Source: Dipteris shenzhenensis
Lineage: Eukaryota > Polypodiophyta > Polypodiopsida > Gleicheniales
Reading direction: 5' to 3' (one strand)
Assembly: GCA_047967505.1 (NCBI GenBank)
Contig: CM106540.1
Length of the DNA: 64,000 nucleotides
Shown piece after piece: positions 1 through 13,300 of the stretch (position 1 is its first letter; the number at the start of each line of letters is the position of its first letter). Under the pieces are notes generated by a model. That model did no database searches. It was given only the letters and a program-made list of their open reading frames with translations, and was not told the origin of the DNA. The translations under genes were made by a program, and so were the position numbers.

Positions 1-245
1 GTGGGGAATTGTGGGAATAGTGGTAAAGCTAGAAATAGAGGTGGACATTCGGTGGAAGAAAAACAAAGAAGGCTCATCCAAAGAGGACACCAAATTAAGA
101 GCCAATGAAGTGGAATTCTGTTGGAGCCGATATCATAGTGGTAAAGCTAGAAATAGAGGTGGACATTTGGTGGAAGAAAAATAAAGAAGGCTCATCGAAA
201 GAGGACAGCAAATCAAGAGCCAATGAAGTAGAATCATGTCAGAGT
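1..245. repeat. 118-bp tandem duplication (about two copies)
   Basis: The stretch starting near base 17 recurs at an offset of 118 bases (near base 135) with a few substitutions, and the start of a third copy is visible near base 241. It is purine-rich. I see no gene in it. Confidence 0.75.
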
Positions 246-776
246 CGATATCAAGATGGGAAAGATGAAGGAAAAGGTACAAAATGGTTCTACACATGCC
301 TTCAAAAGCTTTCTATAGATATAAAGCTAAAATTCCATTCAAGTTTACAACCGTGGGGATAGCCCCATAGCAAGCAGGGGACAACTCAGTTTATAATAAG
401 GATAATGAATAGGTATAAGTTGAAGTAAAGGAGAAGGAAAAGAGGAGGGAAAATGTCTTGGAGAAGGAGAAGGCAAGATTGAATAGTGAAGGTTTCAAGG
501 GAATTGAACATATGGTCGATGATGTTGACAAGAGGAACAGAGAGTACCATAGCTAAGAGATCAGAGATGCCATGAGCTATAACATATTGGAATACTTTTG
601 ATATAGACAGTATGAAAATTTAAAGTAGTGAAAAGAACACAAAGATGAAAAAGTTTAATGGAGAGCAAAAAACGAAGACTAGCTTCGAACTTAAGACTAC
701 CTAATAAACTTGTGACTTGTAACTTACTACATGCTTAGCAGATGGAGGAACTAGCATAAGCTCAGTCTAATCCACA
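246..776. other. No recognisable gene
   Basis: Purine-rich DNA with many stops in every frame. It may be the decayed upstream part of the coiled-coil remnant that follows. Confidence 0.5.
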
Positions 777-1327
777 AAGAAGAAGAGCTCCAGGATTCCC
801 AAGAAAAGCTTGAAGACATGCAACAGTCTTTAGCAATATGCACATTCAACCTCGAAGAGCTTACAAGGGACTGCCAAATTTGAAAGGACCAACTTGCTAT
901 CGCTAAAGAGGTCAGCACTTCTCAAGTGCAAGTCTTGGACCAATGGTCCAATACCACTAACGTCATTCCTCAATAAGCGCAGGTCACCTTGCAAATGGAA
1001 AAGCTTAAGGAGGCATATACATCCATCTACCATATATATAAAGAAAAAATGGATGAGATGCAATTCGAAAAGATAGTCATCTCCAATGAGGCAATGGAAG
1101 ACAACACCAATGAAGTCCCACTACAATGCACAACGATGGTGTACCAAGAGCTTGTGGCCGCTCTACAAGCAGAAGATCACCTCAACACACGAGTGCTTAT
1201 CCAATGGAAGCAACTCCAAATCAGGATCATATCCGCTCATCCAACAATCAAATGGGAACATTCCATAGGGACCAAAACTCTGTGCATAATTTGCCGAGGC
1301 TTGTCTGAAGATGAGAAAAATATCTAA
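777..1327 (+). pseudogene. Coiled-coil-rich ORF remnant, probably transposon-derived
   Basis: One plus-strand frame reads almost without interruption from about 777 to the stop at 1325-1327, broken by two in-frame stops (near 880 and 973). The product is rich in Glu, Gln, Lys and Leu in a heptad-like pattern, typical of a long coiled coil. The last open part, from 989, gives 112 residues. No catalytic motif or zinc knuckle is visible. It lies among retrotransposon debris, so a decayed gag-like protein is plausible, but I do not recognise a family. Confidence 0.35.
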
Positions 1328-2508
1328 AGTACTACTACCAACTAGCTAGATGCTACTAACTCAGGTTTTTTCTATTTTGAAAAAACCACCTCTAACTTGC
1401 AAATAATGACTAACAATTACCAATGATGTGAATTAGAGTATACTATCTATTACTGGCTAGACTCTTCTAATTACTACCAATGTGAACTAGACTCCAAGAT
1501 TTTTTATGAAGATCTTCTATGATCTTTAGTGGTTGACTGGCATCAAAAGGACAACTTATGAGCTGCTCCATGGTTGCTCCATGGTTCATAGTGATAGCTA
1601 CCCCAGGGACAATCAATTGTCTTCCTTCTTACCTTATCATGAGGAGTAAATAGTGCCCATCCCCATCCATAAATACATTCAAAAGAGATACAATCATAAA
1701 AGAAACTGCAACACAATCTTCTACAACACATTGGAAGAATGATGTGGCTCATATTAAGCCGCTCTATCAAAGCCTCGTAGAGGTTACCACTATCTTTTCT
1801 TAGAAGTCGGCAAGGAAGGGTTGTAAAATATCAATGCACAATGAAGAGGCTACAGGAAAGGTGAAGACTAAGATTTAATGGATTTGGCCATCCTCAAGCA
1901 TGCACAAAAGATGCAATGACATATGTGGTTTGTTCTATCAAGTTTGACTTATATGATCTTATCTGTTTTGGTCTTGATTGAAAAGCACTAATTATGTTTG
2001 TCCATTTCTTTGTCCTTTCCAAGGCTTTCCAGGGGCCTGATGTTGAGTTCCCCATGGTAGAAGATGACTTCTTTGACTTTTTTCCCTTGTGCAATGGGTC
2101 TATGAAGGGGTCCACAATTACTAAGACAATGGTAGAGGAGGCTTCATTAAAATACATTATAAGTTTTGGTCTTGGTTTGTAACCAATAATTGCAAAAAGT
2201 GCATAAAGTCAATGTTTCTCCATTTGAAGAGGAATGTGCGAAGCTCTTTGGGTGAATCTAAGGTTGGTAAAAGATGAAATAGTAGGCCTTTCAATAAAAT
2301 AAATACATTTTGCTAGATTCATGTATGTTATGTCTGAGAATGATGAGTTAGTACAAAGTTGGCACTTCATATGGTGGCTTTTTCTTTCGAGTTGAAGGTT
2401 GTGTTGACATCCTTTTTGTGTTGGCATTAACTTTAAAGCATGTCTTTATTTGTGGTTATATTGGTATTCTCTTTATGTCAATTTAGTGAACCACAACAAA
2501 TCTTATCA
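1328..2508. other. No recognisable gene
   Basis: AT-rich DNA with only short open frames on both strands. None shows a domain or motif that I can name. Confidence 0.5.
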
Positions 2509-2942
2509 TGCCAATCCATGCCAAAGATGAGCGCAGAAAGTCGATTCTTCTTAATGATTGAGTAGAACGCTAACATAGTTGATAAATTAGTCATCGAATT
2601 AATGATTTTAATAAATTATGTACCCTTGGTGTTATTATTATTCATAGAGATTTACAACCCTTGCACATGATGGAAGACAATAAACATAGACAATCCTATT
2701 TTTTGCAAGTACTTGTTTCATGAGTGCCAATCCATGCTGGAGATGAGTGCAGAAAGTTGTTTCTTCTTAGTAATTGAGTAGAACGCTAACATAGTTGATA
2801 AATTAGTCATCCAATTAATGACTTCAATAAATTATGTACCCTTGATGTTATTATTATAGGTAGAGATTCACAACCCTTGGACATGATGGAAGACAATAGA
2901 CATAAACAATCCTATTTTTTGCAAGTACTTGTTTCATGAGTG
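2509..2942. repeat. 216-bp tandem duplication, two copies
   Basis: Copy 1 starts at 2509 and copy 2 at 2725. The copies differ by scattered substitutions and small indels, so the event is old but still clear. Neither copy has a long open frame. Confidence 0.85.
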
Positions 2943-4330
2943 CAGTATTCCAATGCATATCAAAATGAACTTCTATTCTAGAAAGCCACAAAAGAGAATT
3001 TCTTCAGCACTAACTCCATTGAAGGTTGATAATGTTTTTATGTTTCCAAGAAATTCATCGTATACTATTTTCCTTTCTTCATTTTTTTGCTCTCTGGCAA
3101 GTTAAAAATTGTTTTGTAGTATCTCCTCTAAGAACACCAATGGTGGGATATTTTGACCAAATATTAATAACTTTTCATTTGTACCTTTGTATGATTCTAT
3201 CAGAACACCCTAAGCCTCATATTTCATCCCTCTTAAGGAGTGTCTCCTAACCAATGTAGTTGTTCAAAGTTAACCCTTTTGTATTTTTTTGCAAACTGTA
3301 CTATATAAAACATAGAGGTGGGTAAGCGTGGTGGTTTCCATGGGCTCTTTTGCAACTCATCACAAAGGCTTGGCCTGATGTAAGAGATGCTATTTTAAAG
3401 CTCGGGGTCTTTATAAGAGCACCTCTTACACGAGGCTAAAGTGTGTCATAGTAATGACCATTTCTATCAACCCCTCATTTTTCATTGAGTACAGCTTCAC
3501 AATATGTACAAAAGCATTGATTTTGAAGAGCTTCTAGTTTTGCGAGGTACTACTTAATATGGATGGTAGGATAAGTTTATCTTGGATTTGGTAGAGTTTG
3601 GTAGAGGATTGACAAATGAAAATTTATTAATATTCAATCTGAATATCTCACCGTTGGTGCCAAAGAGGAGATACTACAAAACAAATTTAAACCATGATTG
3701 TAAAAGAAATTGGAGAAAGATAAAAATTGTACAATGAAGCAAATGGTCGCATAATAATAATATCACTTTGTATTAGAGCACGTTCTAAAGAAATTTATCT
3801 TTTAGGGGTGTCTTGGATGGTATTTCATGTTGCTGTGCATTGGGATGTTGCACTCATGAAACAATCATTTAAGAAAGAGAATATTATTCATGTTACTGTC
3901 TTCTAGTGTGTAAAAGAACAATGAATCTCTTAAATAATAATGACTATATGGGTATCTAATTTATCTGAATTATGTAAAAGTAATATTAATCTATCAACTA
4001 TGGGGTATATCCTTCTTGATGATTAATAGGTCTCTGCCTCCAGTAAATGTTGGAGGTGTGTCACTCACATCGTCATAATCATCCAAGAAAGGACACGATA
4101 TCCCAAAATTTTATAATGTGCCACTCGAACTTTGCTGTCACAATTGCTCGATGTTTTGACTTACCCCTGACAAGTGACGAAAGAATTGATCGAGGCATTT
4201 TTCCATTGACAATGGCCACCTACTTTACAAAAGTACGGTACATATACCAAACATAGGCACCAAATCTTATATCAATGTCATGATAGTTTGCGTGTAGGTC
4301 ATCTTGGAATATGAAAGACTTATGCACTAG
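2943..4330. other. No recognisable gene
   Basis: AT-rich intergenic DNA. Small open frames at 3026-3250 and 4047-4256 lack recognisable motifs and are probably chance. Confidence 0.5.
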
Positions 4331-4334
4331 TATA

Positions 4335-5400
4335 AGAGATAATTTTATTGGTCTGGATTAAGCAAGGATGTCCAAGATTATGTTTTAAAATGTCAAAAGT
4401 GCCGGATCAACAAAGTAGAACACCCTAAAGTAGATGGTCTATTGAGTCCTTTAGAGATCCGAGATGCTAAGTGGGAAAGTATCTCTATGGACTTTATAGT
4501 GGGATTACCTTACCTAGAACAAATAGAGACCATGGCGTGGATATATTGGCCAAAACGTGTTGGTTTATTCTTACTAAAATGAGCGTGAAGATGCTTGAGT
4601 TAGCCATCATTGAGAAAATCTATCACTTATATGGTCTACCGACTAATATAGTGAGCGATTGAGATGCATAGTTTAATAGCCATTTTTGGCGAGCAATGTT
4701 CAAAAGGTTGGACAATATGTTAAGTATGAGTACAGTTGATCTTCCACAAAGTGATGGTCAAACCAAAGGGTCAATCAAGTCCTAGAATATATGCTATGAG
4801 CATATGATAGTAAGAAGAAAACCTATTGGAAAGAGTATCTCCCCAGTTTAGAGTTGGCTTATAATAATTTAGCTACAAGGTTTAGCACCTTTATATTGAT
4901 GTATGGTTTCCAACCTCAAGCCCCCATGGCTGAAGGACTTGATAAGGAGAAACTGGAAAACATAAAATATTTGCTTTAAGTCGTCAATGAGATGTTGAAG
5001 ATAGTCAAAGACAATGTCACGAGAGCACAAGATCTTGGTAGACATTACGCCAACAAGAACCACTGGCAAGTCATCTTCAAGGAAGATGAAAAAGTTTACT
5101 TAAGGATTTGTGAGTATTCAAAACCCTTAAAGATGGGGGTCATTCCAAAGCTATCATCGAGGGATTGCAAACCTTTTGTAATACTAGGAAAAGTTGGAAG
5201 TGACTTATAAGTTAGCCTTACCAAAAGGCTTTATAATTCATCTACCGTCCTTTCCAGATGAACATAAAAGGATTTGGATACCCAAGAAAAGAACTACACA
5301 TTCCGTCAAACGTGAATGGTTAAGTGCAAGGATAGGCCCAAAGAAGGCTCTACTTGGGAAAAGCTAAGCACCCTCAAAAAAGATTTTTAAATTCATTTTC
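4335..5400 (+). pseudogene. Gypsy integrase plus chromodomain remnant
   Basis: This is the 3' half of a chromovirus-type Ty3/Gypsy pol gene, broken by stops and frameshifts. In order, the translated fragments show the CxxC half of the integrase zinc finger (CQKCRINK, about 4396), the catalytic-core start SMDFIVGLP (about 4486), the later core block ending DLPQSDGQTK (about 4738-4768), and the conserved LELAYNN-like segment near 4860. Next comes an integrase C-terminal segment with an LPKGF(I)IHLPSF-like block (about 5218-5255), then a chromodomain-like STWEKLSTLKKDF block near 5350-5385. No single frame stays open for more than about 70 codons, so the element is dead. The matching 5' half does not lie directly upstream. 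Confidence 0.8.
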
Positions 5401-6480
5401 GACTATGAAAACTCTTCTAACAGTGGACTAATGTTACAAAGGCAATAATTATAGAACATAGGAGAGCATGACTATCAATGGACACCTAAAGGATTGGACT
5501 CAAAAAGAGCAGTTGTAAAGTAATTAATAGGTGTGTCCATTGAGTGGGGTTCAATGGGTTGGAGTCTCTTTGGAAGACACAAAGTGGTGAGCACTAATGT
5601 AGTGGTCATGTAGAGTTAAGGGGTGACATGCTTAAGATGGCCATAAGCCCAAAGTAGCAAAAGGTGCCCAAAGATAACTAGGGAGACAATAATGGATGTA
5701 GTTGGGTTCTAACTTAGAAGCTCTTAGTTTTCCTCTCCTACAAATGCTCTTTTAGAAGAACATCATGAACTATCAATAGTTCCTTGGTTTTGTCAAGCAA
5801 AAACACTGAAGCTATAATGCCTCCTATAAATTATCAATATGTCTAATAGCACTACAAATTTGCTAAGAGTGACTCATAATCAAGCACATTGATATTAGGC
5901 ACATTGCCAAGGTTGATACACGATAACTATGACTTGGAGCACATTCATGTTATTCACAAAGGTTGTTCTATATTTCAAGTCGACTCCCACTAGCACCCAA
6001 CCATTCTTTACTACCAAGAATATCTAGTTCAATTCAATCATGAAATTCTAGGTCATTCTTTGTGTTCCTCAATAAAAAAAGTCCATACTAATTCATTTTC
6101 CTTCGACAAAGCCCGTAGAAACCTATATGTTACAAATATAGTAAGGCAACATTGCCATTTCTTGAGTTGAATTTACCCCTCAACTTGCTATGTCTTGAAG
6201 ACAAGATGTGCACCCAAGGTGGATATTTTGTAAGTTCTAATGGCATAGAGTATTAGACTAAGTCAATAGCTATGTCTAGAAATCATTGGATCACTAATAA
6301 TCAATGGGGCCAACCATAGTAAAGTAATCCAAGTAAGAAGGCTTTGCTATCTAGCTGAGGGTTTTTGAATGGACCACCTTGTAATGGAGGCTTTGCCACG
6401 TGGCTATCATGATGATTCAGGTTACACCAGGTACTCCATGACTTGATCAAGTGGCAGCCAGAGAATTCTCTTAATTAATC
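5401..6480. other. No recognisable gene
   Basis: AT-rich DNA between two Gypsy fragments. It could hold LTR sequence, but I could not find a matching second copy. Confidence 0.4.
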
Positions 6481-6488
6481 TCCATTAT

Positions 6489-7480
6489 TTGAACTTGCAG
6501 ACTTCCCCTTTTCGAGGAGTTAGCCCCTTGCTTGTAGGAGATTCCACAGATCTACCCCAATCAGAGGATCTAGCCCCTTACAAGAGGTTCCACAGACCAA
6601 ATACACAAACTTTCCATCAATTTATGGTGAAGACAAAGATGGAAGATGGGGAAGACATTGTTCAATATCAAGTACATTGGGGGGCTTCTTTCCCATATCC
6701 CATTTAGTTGCGTAGGAGTCAAAGCTTATGTAGGCCTTGTGGGTTAGCACAGTTAGGAAAAAAATACACAAACTTTGAATCAAAGCTTTTCGGTTGAAGA
6801 GAGTGTAGAGAGTAGTCCAACAAATTAGAAGGTTTCAGCAACCGCTCTCCACCAAAACCCCCTAACAAGTCCAAGCAAGAGCGACAGCAACATAAGGGAT
6901 CCAAGAAGTGGTTTCCCCCAAGGGAATACTCCAAAAAAAAGCCCAGGAAGCATTGCAGCTACTGTGACAAGCATGGTCACACTGAGAAGGGATGCAAAAG
7001 CAAAGCAAGGGTTACTGCCAGTACTACCCATTCTGGAATCAAAGTGGAGGAGCAGACAGAGATGATCTGAATGTCATGATTGAAATTTTCTCTCAAGGTT
7101 CTTACACTCACCATCATCAAAGGTAATCGTTGTTCATCGCACTAAGGGTCAGGTGAAGCGAAGATTGGTTCTATTTCGTTTGACAATGATAGTAATAAAA
7201 AATTGGTCATGCCAAGCTTGTTTCATCTACCTACTCAAGCTCATTCATATCCATACATCCTGTCATGGATGAGCAAAGGCCAGTCTTTGAAGGTTACTGG
7301 ACAATGTATTGTCAAGTTTGCTACTGGTGCTTTCCAAGGTCAAGTCCTTGGTGATGTGGTAACCATGGATTGTGAGGACATTATTTTGGGTAAGCCTTAC
7401 CAATATAACAGATGAGTACTATACATGGCCAAGGAGAATATCTACAAGTTTGTCAAAGATGGAGGTCATTTCCCCTTCAT
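6489..7480 (+). pseudogene. Gypsy gag zinc knuckle and protease remnant
   Basis: Near 6950-6995 one frame encodes a CCHC-like zinc knuckle (YCDKHGHTEKGCKSK), the nucleic-acid-binding end of a Gypsy gag. From about 7209 an open frame matches the retropepsin-to-linker region of plant Gypsy polyproteins: a SYPYILSW block, KGQSLKVTGQ, and a DIILGKPYQYNR block that ends in a stop at 7413-7415. The same frame continues past that stop with further conserved sequence to about 7490. Stops and a frame change separate the two halves. It continues through the low-complexity insert into the RT fragment at 8.33 kb. Confidence 0.75.
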
Positions 7481-7564
7481 CCCAGCAACAGTCAACATCA
7501 GAATCTACTTATCTCTACCAAGCAATGTTGTAGCCTCCTCAAGAAAGCCAAATCTTTCTAGATT

Positions 7565-8310
7565 TTGCTGCTGTACCACTGCTCGGATTCAGCCTCTACT
7601 TCAGATTCATACCCTGCTGCAACCTCTGCTGCATATATAGCTGCATACCCTCTTCAGATACATTCTCTTCTGCATAACCTGCTGCATATATAGCTGCATA
7701 CCCTGCTTCAGATGCATTCTCTTCTGCCTAACCTGCTGCGTACATTTGCTTCAAATGCAGACCTTGCCGCATACCCAACTGCATACTCCTCCACAGTTGC
7801 ACACCCTGTTGTACCCTCTGCTATGCATACATTGGTGCTGCAGCCTTTTCTGCAAATTCTATTGTAATCACTGCTCCATACCCTGATATAGCTACATATG
7901 CATCCACTGCTGCAAAACGTTGCTGTAAGCACTGTGCATACCCTATTATAGCTACAGATGCATAGTCCTTGCTGCATGCATTGCATAGACTGCTACATTT
8001 TCTGCAAGGAAATGTACCCCAACATCACCTATAGTAGCAGCCTACATTCCAGCATCTCCATGTATATTCCAGCAACATTTCACTCTGTTGCACCCTCTGC
8101 AGAGCTTCTGCAATAGCCTCTGCAGCAGCCCATGTTGACAGTTGCTCCCTCAACCAACCCTGTACAACAGCCTCTAAACCAGCCTCTGCTGCACCTTCTG
8201 GTATATCCCCTGCAGCAGCATCCACCTCTGCATATACTCCTACATACACTGATGTATCATGTACCTCTGCAGTAGCCTCTAAACTACATTTTGTTTTAGC
8301 CCCTATTCCA
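7565..8310 (+). repeat. Degenerate CTGC-rich minisatellite in the Gypsy protease-RT linker
   Basis: Imperfect tandem repeats built around CTGCTGCATA/CTGCAGC words fill this stretch. The clearest pair is a block of about 60 bp near 7611-7740, in which a unit containing CTGCATATATAGCTGCATAC recurs. In one frame it gives Ala-Ala-Tyr-Pro-rich peptide; in others, Cys- or Gln-rich peptide. It lies exactly between the protease-type and RT-type parts of a Gypsy polyprotein. Confidence 0.6.
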
Positions 8311-8317
8311 GATGATA

Positions 8318-8800
8318 TTCAAACTACGATGCAGAAGCTCCCCTCTATCTGGCAGCCTCCACATGGTCTCCCACCTGACAGATCAGCAAAGCATGTCATT
8401 GACTTGATCCCAGTGTCTTCTCTACCCAACAGACCTCTCTACAAGAGTAATCATCTAGAAAATGGGGAGATCGAGAGGCAACTTCAATGGAACTTAGCTA
8501 CTTCAAGCCATCCTCTCGTCGTGTATCCCCCGTCATCTTGGTTCTCCTATAATGGGTCTTATAGCCTTGCATTAATTATAGGGCCTTAAAAAAGACTGCT
8601 GTGAAGAATAGATATCCCATACCCAAGATTGATGATCTCTTGGATCAACTATGAGGAGATAGCATTTTCACTGGTTGTAAAGCCAAATCCCACAACAATT
8701 CTTCAATAGAGCATGAACAAACTATGCCTTAAGCACTATCAAGCTAGATGCACCTCCATGTCAATGTCTCATCTCCACCCATGCATCCTTATGCTGCCAT
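8318..8800 (+). pseudogene. Gypsy reverse transcriptase, N-terminal remnant
   Basis: The open frame at 8329-8589 contains the block that precedes plant Gypsy RT: a PPHGLPPDRSAKHVIDLIPV stretch, then SSLPNRPLYK and an EIERQL segment. After stops, the frame resumes with KNRYPIPKIDDLLDQL-like sequence (about 8605-8652) and GD(S)IFTG, which matches the first RT motifs up to the point where the catalytic block should begin. The YxDD-bearing part is missing. With the preceding protease fragment it forms one decayed element. Confidence 0.8.
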
Positions 8801-10358
8801 GCTATTCACAACTACATCTACCTCATAGTTCCTACATGAATCCTTATTGATCAAGATTTATGTCTAAGCATTTCACACCATTGGACTCTAAATTGGCATA
8901 GTTCATTAATGTACTGGCATATGGCCCCCTTATTCTTCCTTGGTCTCCTCGATGTTCAGCCCTTAGCTATAGAGTTGGAGGTTAAAAAACATCAATGGTT
9001 TTGCATGCAAGAGGTCAATGGAAACTACGACTAGTGGGAAGGTAAGGCACCTAGGACGATAGTGAAATCACAAGGAGAGAGTGCACTATTTTGATACATC
9101 TAATGGGAGAAATCTTAATTGTTTTCATAAAGACTTGCCACGAGCAACAAATTAAACATACAAATTGGTTTTGATAAGTTGAGACCATGTGATCGTGTTT
9201 CATGTAATTGAGGTGAAGCCATGGACATCTCAAGGTAATATATCATAAAAGGTGGTCTTTCAACTCCAGGATTCCAAACCAAAATTTTGCAAGATGTTCA
9301 GTTTGTCAATAGGGCATCTATGGATGCATTGTAAGTTCTCCTAAAAGGACTTAACTCTATCCATTGATATTGACAATCAATAAATTGAACAAGAAATCTT
9401 GTTAGGAACTATAGAGCTTTGGCAAGTTAATTGCTCTTTACAAAATATAAATGTTAGGTAAAAATTATTGAGCTCAATTAGAATGCTAGGGTTCTATAAG
9501 TAGAAAAAAGTTTTTGACACCCTACGCATCCTCAACCTTTACAATATTTGGCAAGCTATTTGCACAAATGCTAAAAAGATCCTCCCTTCAAATGGTGGGA
9601 CGTTGGATGGATTTATTAGTCTACATTGAGGAATGTGGGAATAGACACAAGGAACCTCCAAGCTAGTTGCTTGTGATGTCAAGCTCTTTGCACACACGCT
9701 CAAATATTCAATTCATATGATCTACTGCAATTCATATGGGATAGCTAATATGCAAGTATACTGATGAAGATAAACAGAATCACAGTCTCCATGTTCTAAC
9801 ATGCTACTCCACTTCCAAGGATCAAATAATACCTTTGACATTTTATTATTTTAAAGGAACATGGTCAGTCCATGTATTTTCATTGCACAGACAAAAACAG
9901 TTTTACTTGTTCAACTGTCATACCATTTTACCCAACATTCGTTAAAAAGCACCAAAAATGAGGGATTCCCAGTTGAAGTTCATGATTTTTATGAGACATC
10001 TCGCCTGACATCCATATAGCCCTATCCCATCAGTACAAGTTTGAGAACATTTCTGATACGACAAAGATAACATGTGGATGCTGCATCAGATCTCTTCTTT
10101 AAAAAACGAGCTGCATCAGATCTCTTCTTTAAAAAATGAAAAAATCATATACACGATAGTGTACAAATGAAGTGTGTTCATAAGAACATGAAAACACTTC
10201 AACCAAAGGTGCCAAAATCTCTTTTGGGCTGGGGTGAAAAGGAAGATTCGGAACAGGCGTTGAACTGAAAATATTAATACAACCAATAGAAAGCAAATGG
10301 GAAATTAGAGATGTATAATCACAGAGAGGACAAGAAGAAACAATACACATTACTAATA
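8801..10358. other. No recognisable gene; 3' flank of the RING gene
   Basis: I see no coding motif in this stretch. A 30-bp direct tandem duplication lies at about 10080-10136 (a GCATCAGATCTCTTCTTTAA core, twice). The part just below 10359 should hold the 3' UTR of the minus-strand RING gene. Confidence 0.5.
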
Positions 10359-13300
10359 TCAAGTATTAGAACGGGTGCCTCTAGTACTTGAGGCCCAAAC
10401 ACCAAATACAAGGAACCAAAATACTACAAGGATTGCCCAATATCGTGCAGGTCCATATTTAATCCTTGGTAAGATGCCCTGCACAAGATAGCGAGCCACT
10501 CTGAATTAGGTAAGAGATCACTGACCAAGCAGATACAAGCTAGCATATTAAATGTTGGAATATAGAAGAAATAACATGAAGGTCAAAATTATCCAAGATC
10601 TAAACGAGAATGAAACTTGGGAAACGTAACACCTTGGAGTTGCAACAGAGATGAGTATAAGAAAATAGCAGTTCTAAAAGGAGGTTGACTTTTAAATCTC
10701 ACTCGAAGACAATGTAAAGTGATCTTACAAAGCGAAGAAAAACCACAATGGAAAGAGCACAGAGTCCTCCAAGCAGAACATTGAGGCCTTTCCTCGCTAC
10801 TCCCTGCAACCATGCGCAATCATGGCCCCCAAAACCAGGTTAATTCACTAAAGAACATTATAAATCAAACAAAATGCCATGATCAAATTACAAAAGCTCA
10901 TTCACGAGCTATAGACCCATGACATATCAGATGATACCCTTCATCATTGATGCTCAAAAGAAGGTGCTGACCAGGAACAAAAAAAAACGTGTCCATTTTA
11001 GTTTAACATGCACTCAAGTGAAGGATTAGCTAAGCTGGTAAAATCAATGATTATAGATGGACGACTGAATTAGAATTCTATTTGGTTTTGTGGAGACAAA
11101 GGGCAGACTCATATGACAAACTGTAGTACTACAGAGAGCCACTAGCCAATGGAGTTTTCAATATCTCATTGAATCCAATCATTTTCATGAAAATGTTCTC
11201 ATAATGTGGGAGATGGGCTATCTATAGGGACAAAAAAAATGGTCCTCATAGGGACAAATGGGGATGTGCATCTGCCAGTCGGCAAGACCAGGGATTCATA
11301 GCCACGCAACTTTAAAAAATGCATTGAACTACGGATAGTATTTTTTCAGCAAAGGCACATGATAATTACAAAGTTGGGCAACCAAACAGTACGGGATACA
11401 TGTGGGAAGTTCTAATTTGAAGTTCTAAGATCACATGGAGCTAATTGGTGGTACCAAATGTCACAGGATACATGTGGGAAGTTCTCATTTGACTTCCCAA
11501 GATCCTGCAGAGAAAGAGAAAAATGCCTAGGGCTTCTGTGGTGAGTTAGATAGCCTTGGCTTCCCTAAGTGGGGTCCTACCAGTAGTGATATGCCAATTA
11601 TTAGCTGAGTGAAGATAGATAGCCATGCCTCTTTTGCTCCTAAAAGATTTGTTCATCGTGTATATAAATCCTAATAAGACTAAGATATATCCGATCTTAT
11701 ACATTGAGAACCTTTTCCAAAAAAGAAGATAAGAGAGAGAAGAAAGCGCGCGCGCACGTGAGAGAGAGAGAGAGAGAGAGAGAAGCAAAAATGATCCTCC
11801 AGTGAAAGGAAGGGGCGCCCTAAACAAAAAGCCCCCCACATGTGAACCAACTTTGAACTGAAGGGGCATCCTATAGACAAAACAGAGCAGAGAGACCGTG
11901 TTCTTGTAGTTTTAGTTTCCAGCCTCCTAGAGATGGCAGTTTGTCTCAGGCCACCTTTAGGTTCCTGGGGATTTAGAAGCCTCAACAAGCCACATCGAGG
12001 AGTTGCTCAGGGCTAGTAGAAGCAACCTGTCCGCTGAAACAGCACAAATATAGTGCTTTTCTCTTTCTTTTTCCTGCTCTCTCTTTTGGACACATAACAG
12101 AAAACGTATGCCTTTGAAGTCGGAGACCCCAAAGCCAATGAAAGATGTCAGTAAAATATCATAGGTTGGAGTCTACAACCTATTTGCATGGCAGCCAAAG
12201 AGTGCTTCAATTTCCTGCTCTCTCTTTTAGACACGTAACAGAAAACATATGCCTTTTGGTCACGTAAGAGAGCCTTGATGTCTACAGAGAAGCCATCGTG
12301 CTATGCTTGACAGGACTCAGCATCAAGGATGCTCTAAGAGATTAGCAAAACAAATGAAGTGGAGCAAGCGCACACTATGGACACATGATTTTGAATCACC
12401 TGAAATCAAGCAGGTGCATTCCCACAGTAGTACATCCGATGAGTAATAACAGTGCACAAAATTCCTATCACACATGCAATCATTTCACTTATGATATTGA
12501 GGTTCTTTTCAGTATAAGATTTCATTCCTCTTTTTTTCCCTCCTTGTTTTGGGATAAAGAGGATACAAGCCCAGCCTTTTGTAAATATACCAAAGAATAT
12601 CATTGATAATAGAGTCAAGATCCTTGCATAGTAATGATTCGAATCTACATTATAAAGCTATTTGGAGAAAACTGTGTTAAGTGTCTTCACCTTGCCCTGG
12701 TATAGAATACAATGAGGAGTTTTAAAACCTGTCAAGCTACAAGGTAATCCCAGAGCACATAAATTCCAGAATTAAGAAAAAAGAACATTTCTCACAAATA
12801 AATAAACCAACCCATAACTGTCGTATTTATAATGTTTAATATATTATTTCTCTGTCAAAGTATTGCCTACTCTTTTAGCACAGTATAATGACTGAAGGGA
12901 AGAACATGGTCAATGTATTTCTATAGAAAATAACTAGCCACATACCTTATTCACTCTAGGAGCAAGAAGCCATGTTATCGTAACAGTCAGCAGGCCTGTT
13001 GCAATCAGTATTCCAGTTCCTTCCACTGCCCATTTGGTTGCTGGACTTACAGAATTAAGAAGTCCCTCATCTGGAATATCAACCACTTGCTCTGAAGTGC
13101 TCCTAGGTAGATTTGACAACGTATTGCCATTTGGATCAAACCAAGAGGTTACTTGTATCAATTGCTCCCTGCTGGTTGTGGTGGCAAGAGCAACATTACA
13201 GTCTGTTGTTGTAAGATTCGTAGAACCAGATTCTCCAGAGCCCAAAACAGCATTCTGTACTTGCAAGCAATCTCTTTCCCTCAGAACAGAAATGACCTTA

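Noticed and set aside
7565-8310. CTGC repeat block considered as a CRISPR-like or regular array.
   Set aside because: Units are irregular, with no constant spacer length, and the sequence is nuclear plant transposon DNA.
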